Positions 17,723 through 25,438 of a DNA stretch of 64,000 bases are shown here, piece by piece. Within the stretch, counting starts at the first letter, position 1; each line of letters starts with the position of its first letter. The notes beneath the pieces are model-generated. The model was not told the DNA's origin. It was given only the letters and a program-made list of their open reading frames with translations, and made no database searches. Position numbers and translations under genes: made by a program. The DNA is from JASBTN01 sp965228805. GTDB taxonomy: Bacteria; Pseudomonadota; Alphaproteobacteria; Rhodobacterales; Rhodobacteraceae. Where the stretch lies: positions 1,240,001 to 1,304,000 of the forward strand of contig NZ_CBDDIE010000003.1 of the NCBI RefSeq assembly GCF_965228805.1, in the 5' to 3' direction.

Positions 17723-18352
17723 ATGTCCGAGCAAATGCGTTCATATAGCACCGCGCGCAGGTTATTCTCCATTCTCGAGTTCGGCGGCCGGGTGATCATC
17801 GCTATCGGTCTCATCGTGGGATACATCCTTGCGGCATCGGTCGAAACCTATGTCTCGGATGGGACTAAAATTCTCCTGTTTCTTCTCGTTGGTCTCGGCG
17901 CCTCCTTCATTGGCCTCATCGTGATTGGCGCCGTTCAGAACTGGCGCGCCGGTGTGGACTCGGCGGAGTACAATCAGCAGATGCTGAAAGTGGCGCGTGA
18001 CCAGTTGGCGGTGTCCAGACAGGCCCTGAGACAAGGTACCACTCAGCCCCAGGGCTTTGCCGCCGCGACACAGGACACGCCTCCAACCAGCCGACACGGT
18101 TTCGCGGCGGACAGGCGCCAAGCGACGGCGCCGCCTCGGCCTGAACCACAGAGCCAGCCTCAGGCACAGGCCCGCGCCCAACCCCAACCGAACGGGGCCG
18201 AGACCATCGCATACAAGGGCAAGACCATCGAGATCAGAAACGGCGCCTATGCCTACAACAGCCTTCGTTTCGAAACCCTGGAAGAGGCACAGGCCTATAT
18301 CGACGAACCCGGAATGAGGTCCTTGCCAGAGCCCTTCCGAGCCCCCGAATGA
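17723..18352 (+). CDS. Two-TM protein of transfer-like module A
   Basis: A 209-residue protein with two membrane helices (about residues 20-41 and 48-72), a conserved cytoplasmic segment VDSAEYNQQMLKVARDQLA (about 79-97), a Pro/Gln-rich low-complexity linker and a compact C-terminal domain (ETIAYKGKTIEIRNGAYAYN...) ending LPEPFRAPE. A diverged paralogue is at 23532-24128 on the other strand, with the same N-terminal and C-terminal parts but a different linker. Role unknown; its paralogue is the first gene of a unit with a VirD4-like ATPase, so a membrane partner for that machine is possible. Confidence 0.7.
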   Translation: MSEQMRSYSTARRLFSILEFGGRVIIAIGLIVGYILAASVETYVSDGTKILLFLLVGLGASFIGLIVIGAVQNWRAGVDSAEYNQQMLKVARDQLAVSRQALRQGTTQPQGFAAATQDTPPTSRHGFAADRRQATAPPRPEPQSQPQAQARAQPQPNGAETIAYKGKTIEIRNGAYAYNSLRFETLEEAQAYIDEPGMRSLPEPFRAPE

Positions 18353-18389
18353 TCCCCATAGGCACCCCCAACCCCTATGTGTATCGCCT

Positions 18390-18536
18390 ATGTGTATTCA
18401 GCCCGGAACATTGATGCACATAGCTGACCAGAAAGAGGCCCATTCAAACCGTGACTTCATCCGCTTTCGCGTCTTCACCCACCACCCCAAATTGCAAGAT
18501 AGCCTGCCCGGCTTAACCCCATGCGTATTTCAATAG
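18390..18536 (+). CDS. Small conserved ORF of module A (48 aa)
   Basis: The ORF starts MCIQPGTLMHIADQKEA and contains SNRDFIRFRVFT and PKLQDSLPGLT. The same peptide with substitutions is read at 23363-23494 in module B, although the two copies have diverged, which argues for a real small protein. In this copy the stop present in module B (right after PGLT) has mutated, so the frame runs five codons into the next gene. Function unknown. Confidence 0.45.
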   Translation: MCIQPGTLMHIADQKEAHSNRDFIRFRVFTHHPKLQDSLPGLTPCVFQ

Positions 18537-18868
18537 ACCATCACACCCTTCGCAAAGGCTGGCTCTTCAAGACGACCTTCTATGAGGTCCATCTCTCTGT
18601 TGCCTTTACCCATGAAGAGAAACAGATCATCCGGCAAAGGGGACTGCTCAAGACCAAGCTCGTGGATCGGCGTCCCGCCAATGCCCGGGTAGATGATCGC
18701 GATGAGAAGTTCGAGCTGCGCGTCGAACATCTGATGGATGGGCGCGTGGATCGCTTCCTCTGCGCCACGCCATCTCAGGCCAAGATCTATGAAGAAGATC
18801 TTCTCGCAGTGCTCGCTCAGATGAAGCTCTGGCTTGATGACAATGCCGAGACCGGCAGCCGGACGTGA
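18521..18868 (+). CDS. Module A protein, truncated at its C-terminus by IS copy 2
   Basis: A 115-residue protein almost identical to the 119-residue product of 23004-23363 (start MRISIDHHT, core RQRGLLKTKLVDRRPANA, end DDNAETGSRT). The intact paralogue ends VVEL; here those residues are replaced because the IS begins at 18866 and supplies the stop. Family not recognised. The genes that would follow it by analogy with module B (VirD4-like ATPase and replication-relaxation protein) are missing. Confidence 0.7.
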   Translation: MRISIDHHTLRKGWLFKTTFYEVHLSVAFTHEEKQIIRQRGLLKTKLVDRRPANARVDDRDEKFELRVEHLMDGRVDRFLCATPSQAKIYEEDLLAVLAQMKLWLDDNAETGSRT

Positions 18869-18921
18869 TCCTCCCCCACTGAAGTGGTCCGCCCCTATAG
18901 TTAGGAAACGGAGGATCAAAG

Positions 18922-19200
18922 ATGGGAATTAATCGCCACAAACCGGAAGAGATTGTCACGAAGTTGCGGCAGGTTGAGGTGCTATGCGGCCAAGGGATGC
19001 CGCGAGTTGATGCGATCCGCCAGGTGCAGATAACCGAGCAGACGTTTTACCGCTGGCGTAAGCAATATGGCGGTATGGGAACCGACCAACTGAAAGAACT
19101 CAAACGGCTCCAGAAAGAGAATGATCGCTTGCGCCGGGCCGTGTCCGACCTGACGCTGGACAAGCTGATCCTATCGGAGGCCGCACGGGGAAACTACTGA
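18922..19200 (+). CDS. IS3-family transposase OrfA (copy 2)
   Basis: Identical to the OrfA of copy 1 except Lys4 is Asn (MGINRHKPEE). It holds the HTH and Leu-rich helix and has the same GGGAAAC slippery site (19188-19194) before the stop. Role as for copy 1: binding the IS ends and, after frameshift, forming OrfAB. Confidence 0.92.
   Translation: MGINRHKPEEIVTKLRQVEVLCGQGMPRVDAIRQVQITEQTFYRWRKQYGGMGTDQLKELKRLQKENDRLRRAVSDLTLDKLILSEAARGNY
19188..19194 (+). other. Programmed -1 frameshift heptamer (copy 2)
   Basis: GGGAAAC in the orfA frame as G-GGA-AAC, identical in sequence and position to the site of copy 1, with the orfB frame open across it. Confidence 0.7.
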
Positions 19201-19232
19201 GCCCTTCGCGTCGCCGCGCCTGCGTTGAGCAT

Positions 19233-20048
19233 GTGCGAAGCCAGTTTCACATCTCAGAGCGTCGCGCTTGTCGTGTCTTGGGACAGCATCGATCCACACA
19301 AAGACGGATGCCTGTTGGGCGTGCTGACGAAGATCGCCTGGTGGCCGACATGATCGCGCTGACGCGCCAGTATGGTCGCTATGGTTATCGCCGGATCGCC
19401 GCTTTGCTGAGAGATGCAGGCTGGCTGGTGAACGACAAGCGTGTCGAACGTCTGTGGCGACGCGAGGGGCTCAAAGTACCGATGAAGCAACCCAAAAAAG
19501 GGCGGCTCTGGCTGAATGACGGTTCTTGCGTCCGGCTGCGACCGAAGTATCGCAATCATGTCTGGAGCTATGACTTCGTTCATCATCGAACGGATGATGG
19601 AAAGGTGTTTCGCACCCTCAACATCTTGGATGAATATAGTCGGGAATGTCTGGCGATCCGTGTGCAGCGGAAGTTGAACTCGACCGAGGTCATCGACGCG
19701 CTGACGGACCTGTTCATCCTGCGTGGTGTCCCTGCTTTCATTCGCTCCGATAACGGCCCTGAGTTTATCGCACAGTCTGTCCGGGACTGGATTGCAGCCG
19801 TCGGAGCCAAGACCGCTTACATTGAACCGGGATCACCATGGGAGAATGGATACTGTGAAAGCTTCAATGCCCGGTTCCGCGACGAGCTGCTCAATGGTGA
19901 AGTCTTCTACAGCTTACGGGAGGCGCAAATCCTGATTGAACAATGGAGGAAGCACTACAACACCAAACGGCCACATAGTGCCTTGGGCTACCGCCCACCG
20001 GCCCCGGAAACCATCGTCCCGATGGAACCCAGGCCAATCATGCACTAA
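19233..20048 (+). CDS. IS3-family transposase OrfB, DDE integrase domain (copy 2)
   Basis: This 271-residue protein is identical to the copy 1 OrfB, with DDE residues in WSYDF, RSDNGPEF and GYCESFNARFRDEL. Both copies look intact, so the element is probably still active or moved recently. Confidence 0.93.
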   Translation: MRSQFHISERRACRVLGQHRSTQRRMPVGRADEDRLVADMIALTRQYGRYGYRRIAALLRDAGWLVNDKRVERLWRREGLKVPMKQPKKGRLWLNDGSCVRLRPKYRNHVWSYDFVHHRTDDGKVFRTLNILDEYSRECLAIRVQRKLNSTEVIDALTDLFILRGVPAFIRSDNGPEFIAQSVRDWIAAVGAKTAYIEPGSPWENGYCESFNARFRDELLNGEVFYSLREAQILIEQWRKHYNTKRPHSALGYRPPAPETIVPMEPRPIMH

Positions 20049-20065
20049 CATTCAGACTGGACCAC

Positions 20066-20932
20066 TTAGGTGGGGCTGATCAAGAGGTCCGTAACTGGAT
20101 ACTTCCTTTGTTCCTTCTCGGAAACAACCGTCGACAATACGCTCTGCCGCACCAGCGGCGAACACCCCTCTAGCTTCTCAAGAAACCGCTCCTGCCTGAT
20201 CCGGCTTATGAACACCCAAAGCACCAAAAGATTGGCCTTGAGGCCGTAGTGGTTGCGATGGACACCGCGTTCCAGAATCTCGGCATATTGATCGACTGAC
20301 CGTGCCAGGCTTTTTCGCGCGGCTTTCGATTGGATCGGTTCGGTGCCGCGATCCACCTCCAAAGCGAAGGCGCGGAAACTGCCACCATAGTCGAGGGCGA
20401 AAAGTTGATCCGGGATCAGCTTGCCTCGGTTCAGCGGGATTTCGTATGAGGCATTGCGTTTGGCCAGGATGGTGTGGGCTGGGATGTAGCGCACGCTCTG
20501 CCTGGCAGCCGCAATGTCGATGGAGCTGGTCACACAGGACGTGGCATAGCCGTGCCACCAATGGCCAGTGGGTCGCACCGTGGGTTCAGCAATGCCGAGG
20601 TCATTGAGGTGATCCTTCGCCGCTTTCGTCAGATCATAGATATAGGGATTGAAGTCAGCCTGTTCGGTGGCACGCTGTTGTGGTGGAAGACACAGGAAAC
20701 CACCGGCGCGCAGTTTCTGCATTTGCCGAAGTGCCGTGTCTTTGCAGCGGTGTGTGTCCCGGGTCAGTTCATAGAGATATTGGGAGGACTGAGGTCCGTG
20801 GCGTTCAATGTGTTTCAGCCAGCGGATCTCTCTGGCCGTTGGTCGCACATCTGGTTGCGATGCAATCCGGTAAAACGTCGATCTGCCGATGCTGTCGGTC
20901 ATCTTCATGGGCTGAACACTAGCCGGGATCAC
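20066..20932 (-). CDS. Replication-relaxation family protein, C-terminus cut by IS copy 2
   Basis: The 288-residue reading has an N-terminal winged-helix-like part (REIRWLKHIERHGPQSSQYL and KDTALRQMQKLRAGGFL) followed by a nuclease-like core with KLIPDQLFALDYGG and AFALEVDRGTEPI, the Asp...Glu-x-Asp pattern of the plasmid-borne replication-relaxation family. These are linked to plasmid replication or transfer, but the biochemistry is poorly known. The last four codons (ISPT) and the stop come from the IS end, so the natural C-terminus is lost. The GTG start overlaps the stop of the VirD4-like gene. Confidence 0.7.
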   Translation of the reverse strand: MIPASVQPMKMTDSIGRSTFYRIASQPDVRPTAREIRWLKHIERHGPQSSQYLYELTRDTHRCKDTALRQMQKLRAGGFLCLPPQQRATEQADFNPYIYDLTKAAKDHLNDLGIAEPTVRPTGHWWHGYATSCVTSSIDIAAARQSVRYIPAHTILAKRNASYEIPLNRGKLIPDQLFALDYGGSFRAFALEVDRGTEPIQSKAARKSLARSVDQYAEILERGVHRNHYGLKANLLVLWVFISRIRQERFLEKLEGCSPLVRQSVLSTVVSEKEQRKYPVTDLLISPT

Positions 20933-23004
20933 AGTTCCGGAGAACGAGAAGTTGGATCATCGTCCTGATTTTCTTCAGGTTTATCCTGGTTTTGGTGATT
21001 TGCTGGTTCGCTATGTTCCGGTTTGTCCTGCCATGGGGAGGCATAGGTTCTTCGGCTGTGTTCGCGGATGGCTTTCAACTCGTCTTTGGTTGTACGGGGT
21101 CGATTTTCCAACACAAAGAATGGAAAGCTGATCGGCACGGCAGATTGGGTGAGACCGCGCACAAAAGTGGCAAATGTGCCTTTGGGTTGTTTCTGGATGA
21201 TCTCCGGTGTGCTGGCCATTTGACCGGCCAGGGCGCGCGCATCTCTGGCCGAGACACCGCCTGCCAGCTTGATCGAGGTGTTGGCTTCAAAGGCTTCCTG
21301 GAGGCCACTCGACAGTTGCCCCAGATATTGGTGCGCCATGATCATGCCGACCTTGTATTTGCGCGCCTGACTGAGAATGACGCCGATATTCTGATCGAAG
21401 TAGTCCTGGGCTTCATCAACATAGACCATCACCGGCAGGCGGTCATGACCTGGCAGGGTGGCGCGTTCCTGAGCCGCCTGGGCAATCAGCGCAATGAAGA
21501 ACCGCCCGAAGATCTCCGTGCCTTGTTCTTTGAGCAGGCTCTTTGAGGTGTTGATCAGGATCAGCTTGCCCGCATTCATCTCGGTGAACATGTCGAGCTT
21601 TGATTGTGGGTGGGAAAACATGCGCTCAAAGGTCTGGTTTTCGAGCACGCCATAAAGGCGGCGCAGAACCTGTGTCTTGGTGTTGGTGAACTCTTTGCTG
21701 TCAAACTCGGTCTCAAAGAAACGCCGAGGCGTGCCGTCGAGCTTTGCAATGTGCTCCTGGTAGGCGTCCGTGCCGCCGGGTTCCATCAACTCGCGGAGCG
21801 TGTGAATGGTGGCATCAGGAATATGGAACATCAGCCGGGTCACATAGCGGAAGACCACGCTCTGTTTGGCGGTCATGCCCGCCGAGAGAAGCGATCCCAG
21901 CACGAAGTCATAAAGCTCGATGATCGAGTTGGTGAGGCGTTCACGCTCCAGGGCGTCGTAGTTTTGGAGCCGCTCTTGCCCCACGGAGAAGAGATTGAGG
22001 CTGACGGGGAAGGCGATGTCCTCTGGATCAATCAATACGATCTGTTCCGGTGGCAGGTGCTTGGCCTTGAGAATCGTATTGATCAGATCGCCCTGGCTGT
22101 CGATCACGACAACAGACTTGTCCCCTCTGGCGACCTCTTCCAGATCTCTGGCAATGAAATACTGCAGCGTTTGGGTTTTGCCGTGACCCGATCCTGCCAC
22201 GATATGGCTGTGTTCAAATCGGCGCTCTTCCGGGATTTCAAACGGGGTTTTGAGCGCGAAGAGCTCTTTCAGGAACGTGCCGGACAGGTAGGTGCCAACC
22301 ACATCATCGCCCTTGTAGTCGCGCGGGAAGACCGGTTGGCTGCGGTGGGTCTTAGCAAGATTTGCATCAAGCCGTTCGCGCAGCCGCTTGAAGTGGTTGT
22401 AGTCATTGTCCTGGAAGAAGGGGGCAATCACGTTCTGCACGGCATTGCCAAGCGGGTGAACGAACTGGGTCACCTCAACCAGCACATCGCCATCAATCGG
22501 TGGCACCGCCTCGGCAAACGTGGCCAGGCTCTCGGAGATCACCTCTAAGGCTGACAGCACCATCACCCGATCACTACGCGCCTGGCCTGCCCGGGCCAGC
22601 ATGTCGCGATAGCGGGCACCTTCTACCGTGTTGCAGAGCGCCGGGGGTGGCGGGATGTCCGGCTGCAAGCCTTCCGCTTCGAACAGGCCCCGACCGATTT
22701 CAAGGAGCTGCAGTTTCAGATGGTCCGGCGTGTCCGGTGGCCAGTGATGCGCCAGGGCTGTGTTGATCTCTTCATCCGAGAGTTGTGCTGTGCCTGAGAG
22801 AGCGTGGCGGTACAGCAGGTCAGTTTCCTCCCGGGCAAGACGTTCCAGACGGGCGGGGCTTTCCAGATACATGCGGATACCGACATAGAGAACCGCGCCC
22901 AAAATCAGGAAAGGCGTCACAATGATCGCCAAGGCCAGAAACAGCGCCACTATGACGAAGGTGACATAAGTGCCAAAGAAACCATCCAGCGGAGACGTGC
23001 TCAT
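20929..23004 (-). CDS. VirD4/TraD-like DNA-translocating ATPase
   Basis: A 691-residue protein with N-terminal membrane helices (about residues 12-45), a middle domain, Walker A GSGHGKTQ near residue 270, the VVVIDSQGDLI strand, Walker B VMVYVDEAQDY near residue 525 and the sensor-like SQARKYKVGMIMAHQYLGQL. This is the hexameric DNA-pump fold of type IV coupling proteins and HerA/FtsK relatives. The last ~45 residues are Gln/Asp/Glu-rich and disordered. It sits in a tightly overlapping unit: two-TM protein, 43-aa ORF, 119-aa protein, this ATPase, replication-relaxation protein. No relaxase or secretion-channel genes are nearby. Confidence 0.88.
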   Translation of the reverse strand: MSTSPLDGFFGTYVTFVIVALFLALAIIVTPFLILGAVLYVGIRMYLESPARLERLAREETDLLYRHALSGTAQLSDEEINTALAHHWPPDTPDHLKLQLLEIGRGLFEAEGLQPDIPPPPALCNTVEGARYRDMLARAGQARSDRVMVLSALEVISESLATFAEAVPPIDGDVLVEVTQFVHPLGNAVQNVIAPFFQDNDYNHFKRLRERLDANLAKTHRSQPVFPRDYKGDDVVGTYLSGTFLKELFALKTPFEIPEERRFEHSHIVAGSGHGKTQTLQYFIARDLEEVARGDKSVVVIDSQGDLINTILKAKHLPPEQIVLIDPEDIAFPVSLNLFSVGQERLQNYDALERERLTNSIIELYDFVLGSLLSAGMTAKQSVVFRYVTRLMFHIPDATIHTLRELMEPGGTDAYQEHIAKLDGTPRRFFETEFDSKEFTNTKTQVLRRLYGVLENQTFERMFSHPQSKLDMFTEMNAGKLILINTSKSLLKEQGTEIFGRFFIALIAQAAQERATLPGHDRLPVMVYVDEAQDYFDQNIGVILSQARKYKVGMIMAHQYLGQLSSGLQEAFEANTSIKLAGGVSARDARALAGQMASTPEIIQKQPKGTFATFVRGLTQSAVPISFPFFVLENRPRTTKDELKAIREHSRRTYASPWQDKPEHSEPANHQNQDKPEENQDDDPTSRSPEL

Positions 23005-23363
23005 CAGAGTTCCACCACGGTGCGGCTGCCAGTCTCGGCGTTGTCATCCAGCCAAGCCTTCATCTGGGTGAGCATTGCCAGTAGTTCTTCCTCATAGATC
23101 TTGGATTGCGAAGGTGTGGCGCAGAGAAAGCGATCCGTGCGTCCATCCATCAGATGTTCAACCCGCAGCTCGAACTTCTCATCGCGATCATCCACCTTGG
23201 CATTGGCCGGGCGACGATCCACCAGCTTGGTTTTCACAAGTCCCCTTTGGCGGATGATTTGCTTCTCCTCGTGGGTAAAGGCGACAGTGAGATGAACCTC
23301 GTGAAAGGTCTTCTTCAGCAGAAGCCCTTTGCGGATGGTGTGATGATCGATGGAGATACGCAT
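23004..23363 (-). CDS. Conserved module B protein (119 aa), unknown function
   Basis: The intact paralogue of the IS-truncated gene at 18521-18868. It is rich in charged residues (MRISIDHHT, VAFTHEEKQIIRQRGLVKTK, DDRDEKFELRVEHLMDG) and has no membrane segment. The strong conservation between the two modules, higher than for their two-TM proteins, suggests a constrained function. Its start overlaps the stop of the 43-aa ORF (ATGA) and its stop touches the VirD4-like start (TGATG). A cytoplasmic partner of the ATPase is a reasonable guess. Confidence 0.7.
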   Translation of the reverse strand: MRISIDHHTIRKGLLLKKTFHEVHLTVAFTHEEKQIIRQRGLVKTKLVDRRPANAKVDDRDEKFELRVEHLMDGRTDRFLCATPSQSKIYEEELLAMLTQMKAWLDDNAETGSRTVVEL

Positions 23364-23494
23364 CAGGTTAAGCCGGGCAGGCTACTTTGCAATTTGGGGC
23401 GGCGGGTGAAGACGCGAAAGCGGATGAAGTCATGGTTTGAAAGGGCCTCGTTTTGTTCAGCTATGTGGCCCGATGTTCCGGGCTGAACACACAT
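23363..23494 (-). CDS. Small conserved ORF of module B (43 aa)
   Basis: The ORF reads MCVQPGTSGHIAEQNEA, then SNHDFIRFRVFT and ends PKLQSSLPGLT. Its TGA overlaps the next ATG (ATGA), a typical coupled arrangement, and the diverged module A copy keeps most residues. It is therefore probably a real small protein or leader peptide controlling the 119-aa gene. The exact start is uncertain because no strong ribosome site is visible. Confidence 0.5.
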   Translation of the reverse strand: MCVQPGTSGHIAEQNEALSNHDFIRFRVFTRRPKLQSSLPGLT

Positions 23495-23531
23495 ACGGAA
23501 TACCCATAGGGGTTGGGGGTTCGTATGGGGG

Positions 23532-24128
23532 TCATTCCGGCACTCGGAAGGGCTCCGGCAACGACTTTGAAGCGTAGGTATCGATATAGTGCTGGGCCTT
23601 TTCCAGGCTCTTGAACGGGATGCCGTCGTACGAGTAGGTGTCGCCTTCAACGAGGATAGTCTTCCCACTGTGTTCGATCTTCTGTCCCGCACTTGTTTGA
23701 GGCTCGGGTTGTACTTTTGGCGCCCGGGAGGCCTCACGCTTTTCCGCTGAAAAGCTGCGACGGTTGGCAATTGGGCTTTCCTCCGTCTTAGCGGCATAGC
23801 CGTGCGGCGAGCTGTTGTTCTGTTTCAAGCCCTGCTTGGAAACGGCCAGTTGGTCACGCGCCACCTTGAGCATCTGTTGATTGTATTCGGCGCTATCGAC
23901 ACCAGCGCGCCAGTGTTGCACTGCCCCTACAAAGAACAGGCCGACCAGTGAGCTGCTGGCCCCCATGAGAAAGAGAAGCACTTTTTGGGAGTCGGGCACG
24001 TAACGTCCAGCGCTGCCAGCCAGCGTAAAGCCAGCAATGATCCCGACAACCACTACAAGCCAACCGACAATCTCCAGAATAGAAAACAACGTGCGTGCCA
24101 CGCCGTATGAACGCATTTGCTCGGACAT
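23532..24128 (-). CDS. Two-TM protein of transfer-like module B
   Basis: A 198-residue paralogue of the 17723-18352 product: MSEQMRSYGVARTLFSIL, two membrane helices (about 20-42 and 48-72), the VDSAEYNQQMLKVARDQLA segment, a variable linker and the C-terminal part ending LPEPFRVPE. The frame is open further upstream to 24302, but the start at 24128 matches the paralogue and the extension would cross a terminator. It is the first gene of the leftward unit with the VirD4-like ATPase. Confidence 0.72.
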   Translation of the reverse strand: MSEQMRSYGVARTLFSILEIVGWLVVVVGIIAGFTLAGSAGRYVPDSQKVLLFLMGASSSLVGLFFVGAVQHWRAGVDSAEYNQQMLKVARDQLAVSKQGLKQNNSSPHGYAAKTEESPIANRRSFSAEKREASRAPKVQPEPQTSAGQKIEHSGKTILVEGDTYSYDGIPFKSLEKAQHYIDTYASKSLPEPFRVPE

Positions 24129-24230
24129 TTTGCTGGTCCTTTGAATAGAATTTCCTAATGGAAAACATCCTGCACAGCAGCCATGATCTCTCAATAGTTG
24201 AAACGGACATGCTCCATCATGTCGCACCCG

Positions 24231-24261
24231 AAGAAAAAAACCGCCCTCATCGAGGACGGTT
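24231..24261 (-). terminator. Rho-independent terminator
   Basis: On the minus strand AACCGTCCTC-GATG-AGGGCGGTT forms a stem followed by a run of T. It lies 16 bases past the stop of the RNase-H-like gene and separates the regulator/RNase-H-like unit from the two-TM/VirD4-like unit. Confidence 0.75.
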
Positions 24262-24276
24262 GAGAAGGGGCTGGAT

Positions 24277-24756
24277 TCAAGAACCTGATTTCGTGTCGGC
24301 AATCACCCCAGCATCGCGCGCCAGAGCGAGCGCCTCAAAGCACACCACATTGTGCCCTTCGCTTTCCCATGGCTTTATTGGCCTCGGCACCAGCCCGGCC
24401 AAATCTGGAAACTGTTCTCCGAAGGCAGCGGCCTCTACATAGACATTGTCGAACCGCCTTTTACGCTCAACGATGAAATGGATGAGCGGCAACTCTTCAC
24501 CGACCGCCTGGAAGGCTTTCAACACCGCGATCTGTCGCTTGCCCTTTCTGGTCGCCGTGTCCGGGTTCTCACTTACCAACACATCGGGTTTGTGTTCGTC
24601 GATCCAGCTCCGCAGTTTCTCGGCGGCTCTCTCCGGCGTCTTGTGTTTCTTCCCGACCGCATCCCAAGTCACCGGAATGCCATCCTCAAACACCACACAA
24701 GCGATCCGTTTTGTGCGCACCGCCACCGCCAGCACCCGCTTTCCGCTAGCGGTCAT
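24277..24756 (-). CDS. RuvC/RNase-H-fold-like protein with partly lost active site
   Basis: A 159-residue protein whose strand pattern follows RuvC-type nucleases: RVLAVAVRTKRIACVVFEDG in the first strands, DVLVSENPD at the fourth strand with the expected Glu, and HNVVCFEALALARDAG at the last helix, where RuvC has Asp-Ala-Leu. The first catalytic Asp seems absent (the position is Val/Ala) and the last is Glu, so it may bind rather than cut branched DNA. It overlaps the XRE regulator gene by 11 bases and ends before a terminator. Confidence 0.5.
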   Translation of the reverse strand: MTASGKRVLAVAVRTKRIACVVFEDGIPVTWDAVGKKHKTPERAAEKLRSWIDEHKPDVLVSENPDTATRKGKRQIAVLKAFQAVGEELPLIHFIVERKRRFDNVYVEAAAFGEQFPDLAGLVPRPIKPWESEGHNVVCFEALALARDAGVIADTKSGS

Positions 24757-25096
24757 GTTCCGTCCCGCTTTCGTCTAATAATCGCTGCTGCAGACGCTCA
24801 AGCGTCTGTACCCGGTTGTGGTGGCCCGGGATGGATTTTTCTGGCTCCGGCAGGTTGCTCAGACGCTGATCCAGCTTTTTGCGTATCTCATCGAATATTG
24901 CCCCATAGAGGCTTTCGAAGTTCTTCCCGTAGACAAGAGAAAGGGTGCAGATTTCCCGTATCGTCGGCAGGCGCTGGCCACGTTCTAATTGGCTGATCCG
25001 GTATTCGGATCCACCGATAAGGTGACCGCAATCCTTCTGGGTCAGGCCGGACATCTTACGCGCGGCCTTAAGATCAAAAATGAACTCATCAAACAT
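24746..25096 (-). CDS. XRE-family helix-turn-helix regulator
   Basis: A 116-residue protein beginning MFDEFIFDLKAARKMSGLTQ. Residues 8-62 form a Cro/CI-type HTH (LTQKDCGHLIGGSEYRISQLERG). The C-terminal half is helical and charged. The start at 25096 is chosen because it gives a normal HTH N-terminus; the open frame upstream crosses a region of strong inverted repeats. It probably regulates its own operon or the transfer-like genes from sites in the 25.1-25.4 kb gap. Confidence 0.75.
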   Translation of the reverse strand: MFDEFIFDLKAARKMSGLTQKDCGHLIGGSEYRISQLERGQRLPTIREICTLSLVYGKNFESLYGAIFDEIRKKLDQRLSNLPEPEKSIPGHHNRVQTLERLQQRLLDESGTEHDR

Positions 25097-25176
25097 ACTT
25101 GGTTTGGTTAGCGAATAACGGACTCCATGGTAGCCCCTCGCTCCACGTCGGGAAACTGGTGACGGGTTGCAGTGTT

Positions 25177-25303
25177 TGAAAACGGGTTTTGCCGGTTCCA
25201 ACCGAGATCGGATCCTGGCTGAGGGATCGAGAAGCGAAAGGGCAAAGCCCCTTTCGCCTCGCCAGGACCCGCCCCTGCAGACCGGCGGCAAAACCCGTTT
25301 TCA
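25177..25303. repeat. 18-bp perfect inverted repeat with internal hairpin
   Basis: TGAAAACGGGTTTTGCCG at 25177-25194 is exactly complementary to 25286-25303, 91 bases apart. Between them GCGAAAGGG (25234-25242) pairs with CCCTTTCGC (25249-25257) around a 6-base loop. Such nested symmetry is typical of protein-binding or origin sites. Confidence 0.75.
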
Positions 25304-25387
25304 CCATTTCCCTACGGGTATTTTTGCGCATTTTGCTACCCCGCGCCAGACGGGCCGACCCGTAGTTTCACGCAAGTCGAAAAGAAC

Positions 25388-25412
25388 AGCCCACCCTTTT
25401 CAGGATGGGCTG
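25388..25412 (-). terminator. Terminator after the DUF3768 gene
   Basis: On the minus strand CAGCCCATCC-TGAAAA-GGGTGGGCTG forms a GC-rich stem followed by TTCTTTTC, about 27 bases after the stop of the DUF3768 gene. Confidence 0.6.
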
Positions 25413-25438
25413 AATGCCGCGACCCGTTCCCTGGGCGC

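Larger units (their letters stand above)
18866..20082 (+). mobile_element. IS3-family insertion sequence, copy 2
   Basis: The same 1217-base element as copy 1, in the same orientation. It lies exactly between module A (rightward) and module B (leftward) and truncates a gene on each side. The flanking bases (GACG left, AGAGG right) do not form a target duplication, which suggests that DNA between two insertions was lost or that a rearrangement happened here. Confidence 0.92.
25097..25438. other. Non-coding gap with strong inverted repeats
   Basis: This 342-base gap between two leftward genes holds an 18-base perfect inverted repeat (25177-25194 and 25286-25303), an internal 9-base-stem hairpin (25234-25257) and, at its right end, a terminator. 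It is a candidate origin of transfer, replication origin or recombination site for the surrounding module. No coding sequence is supported. Confidence 0.5.
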
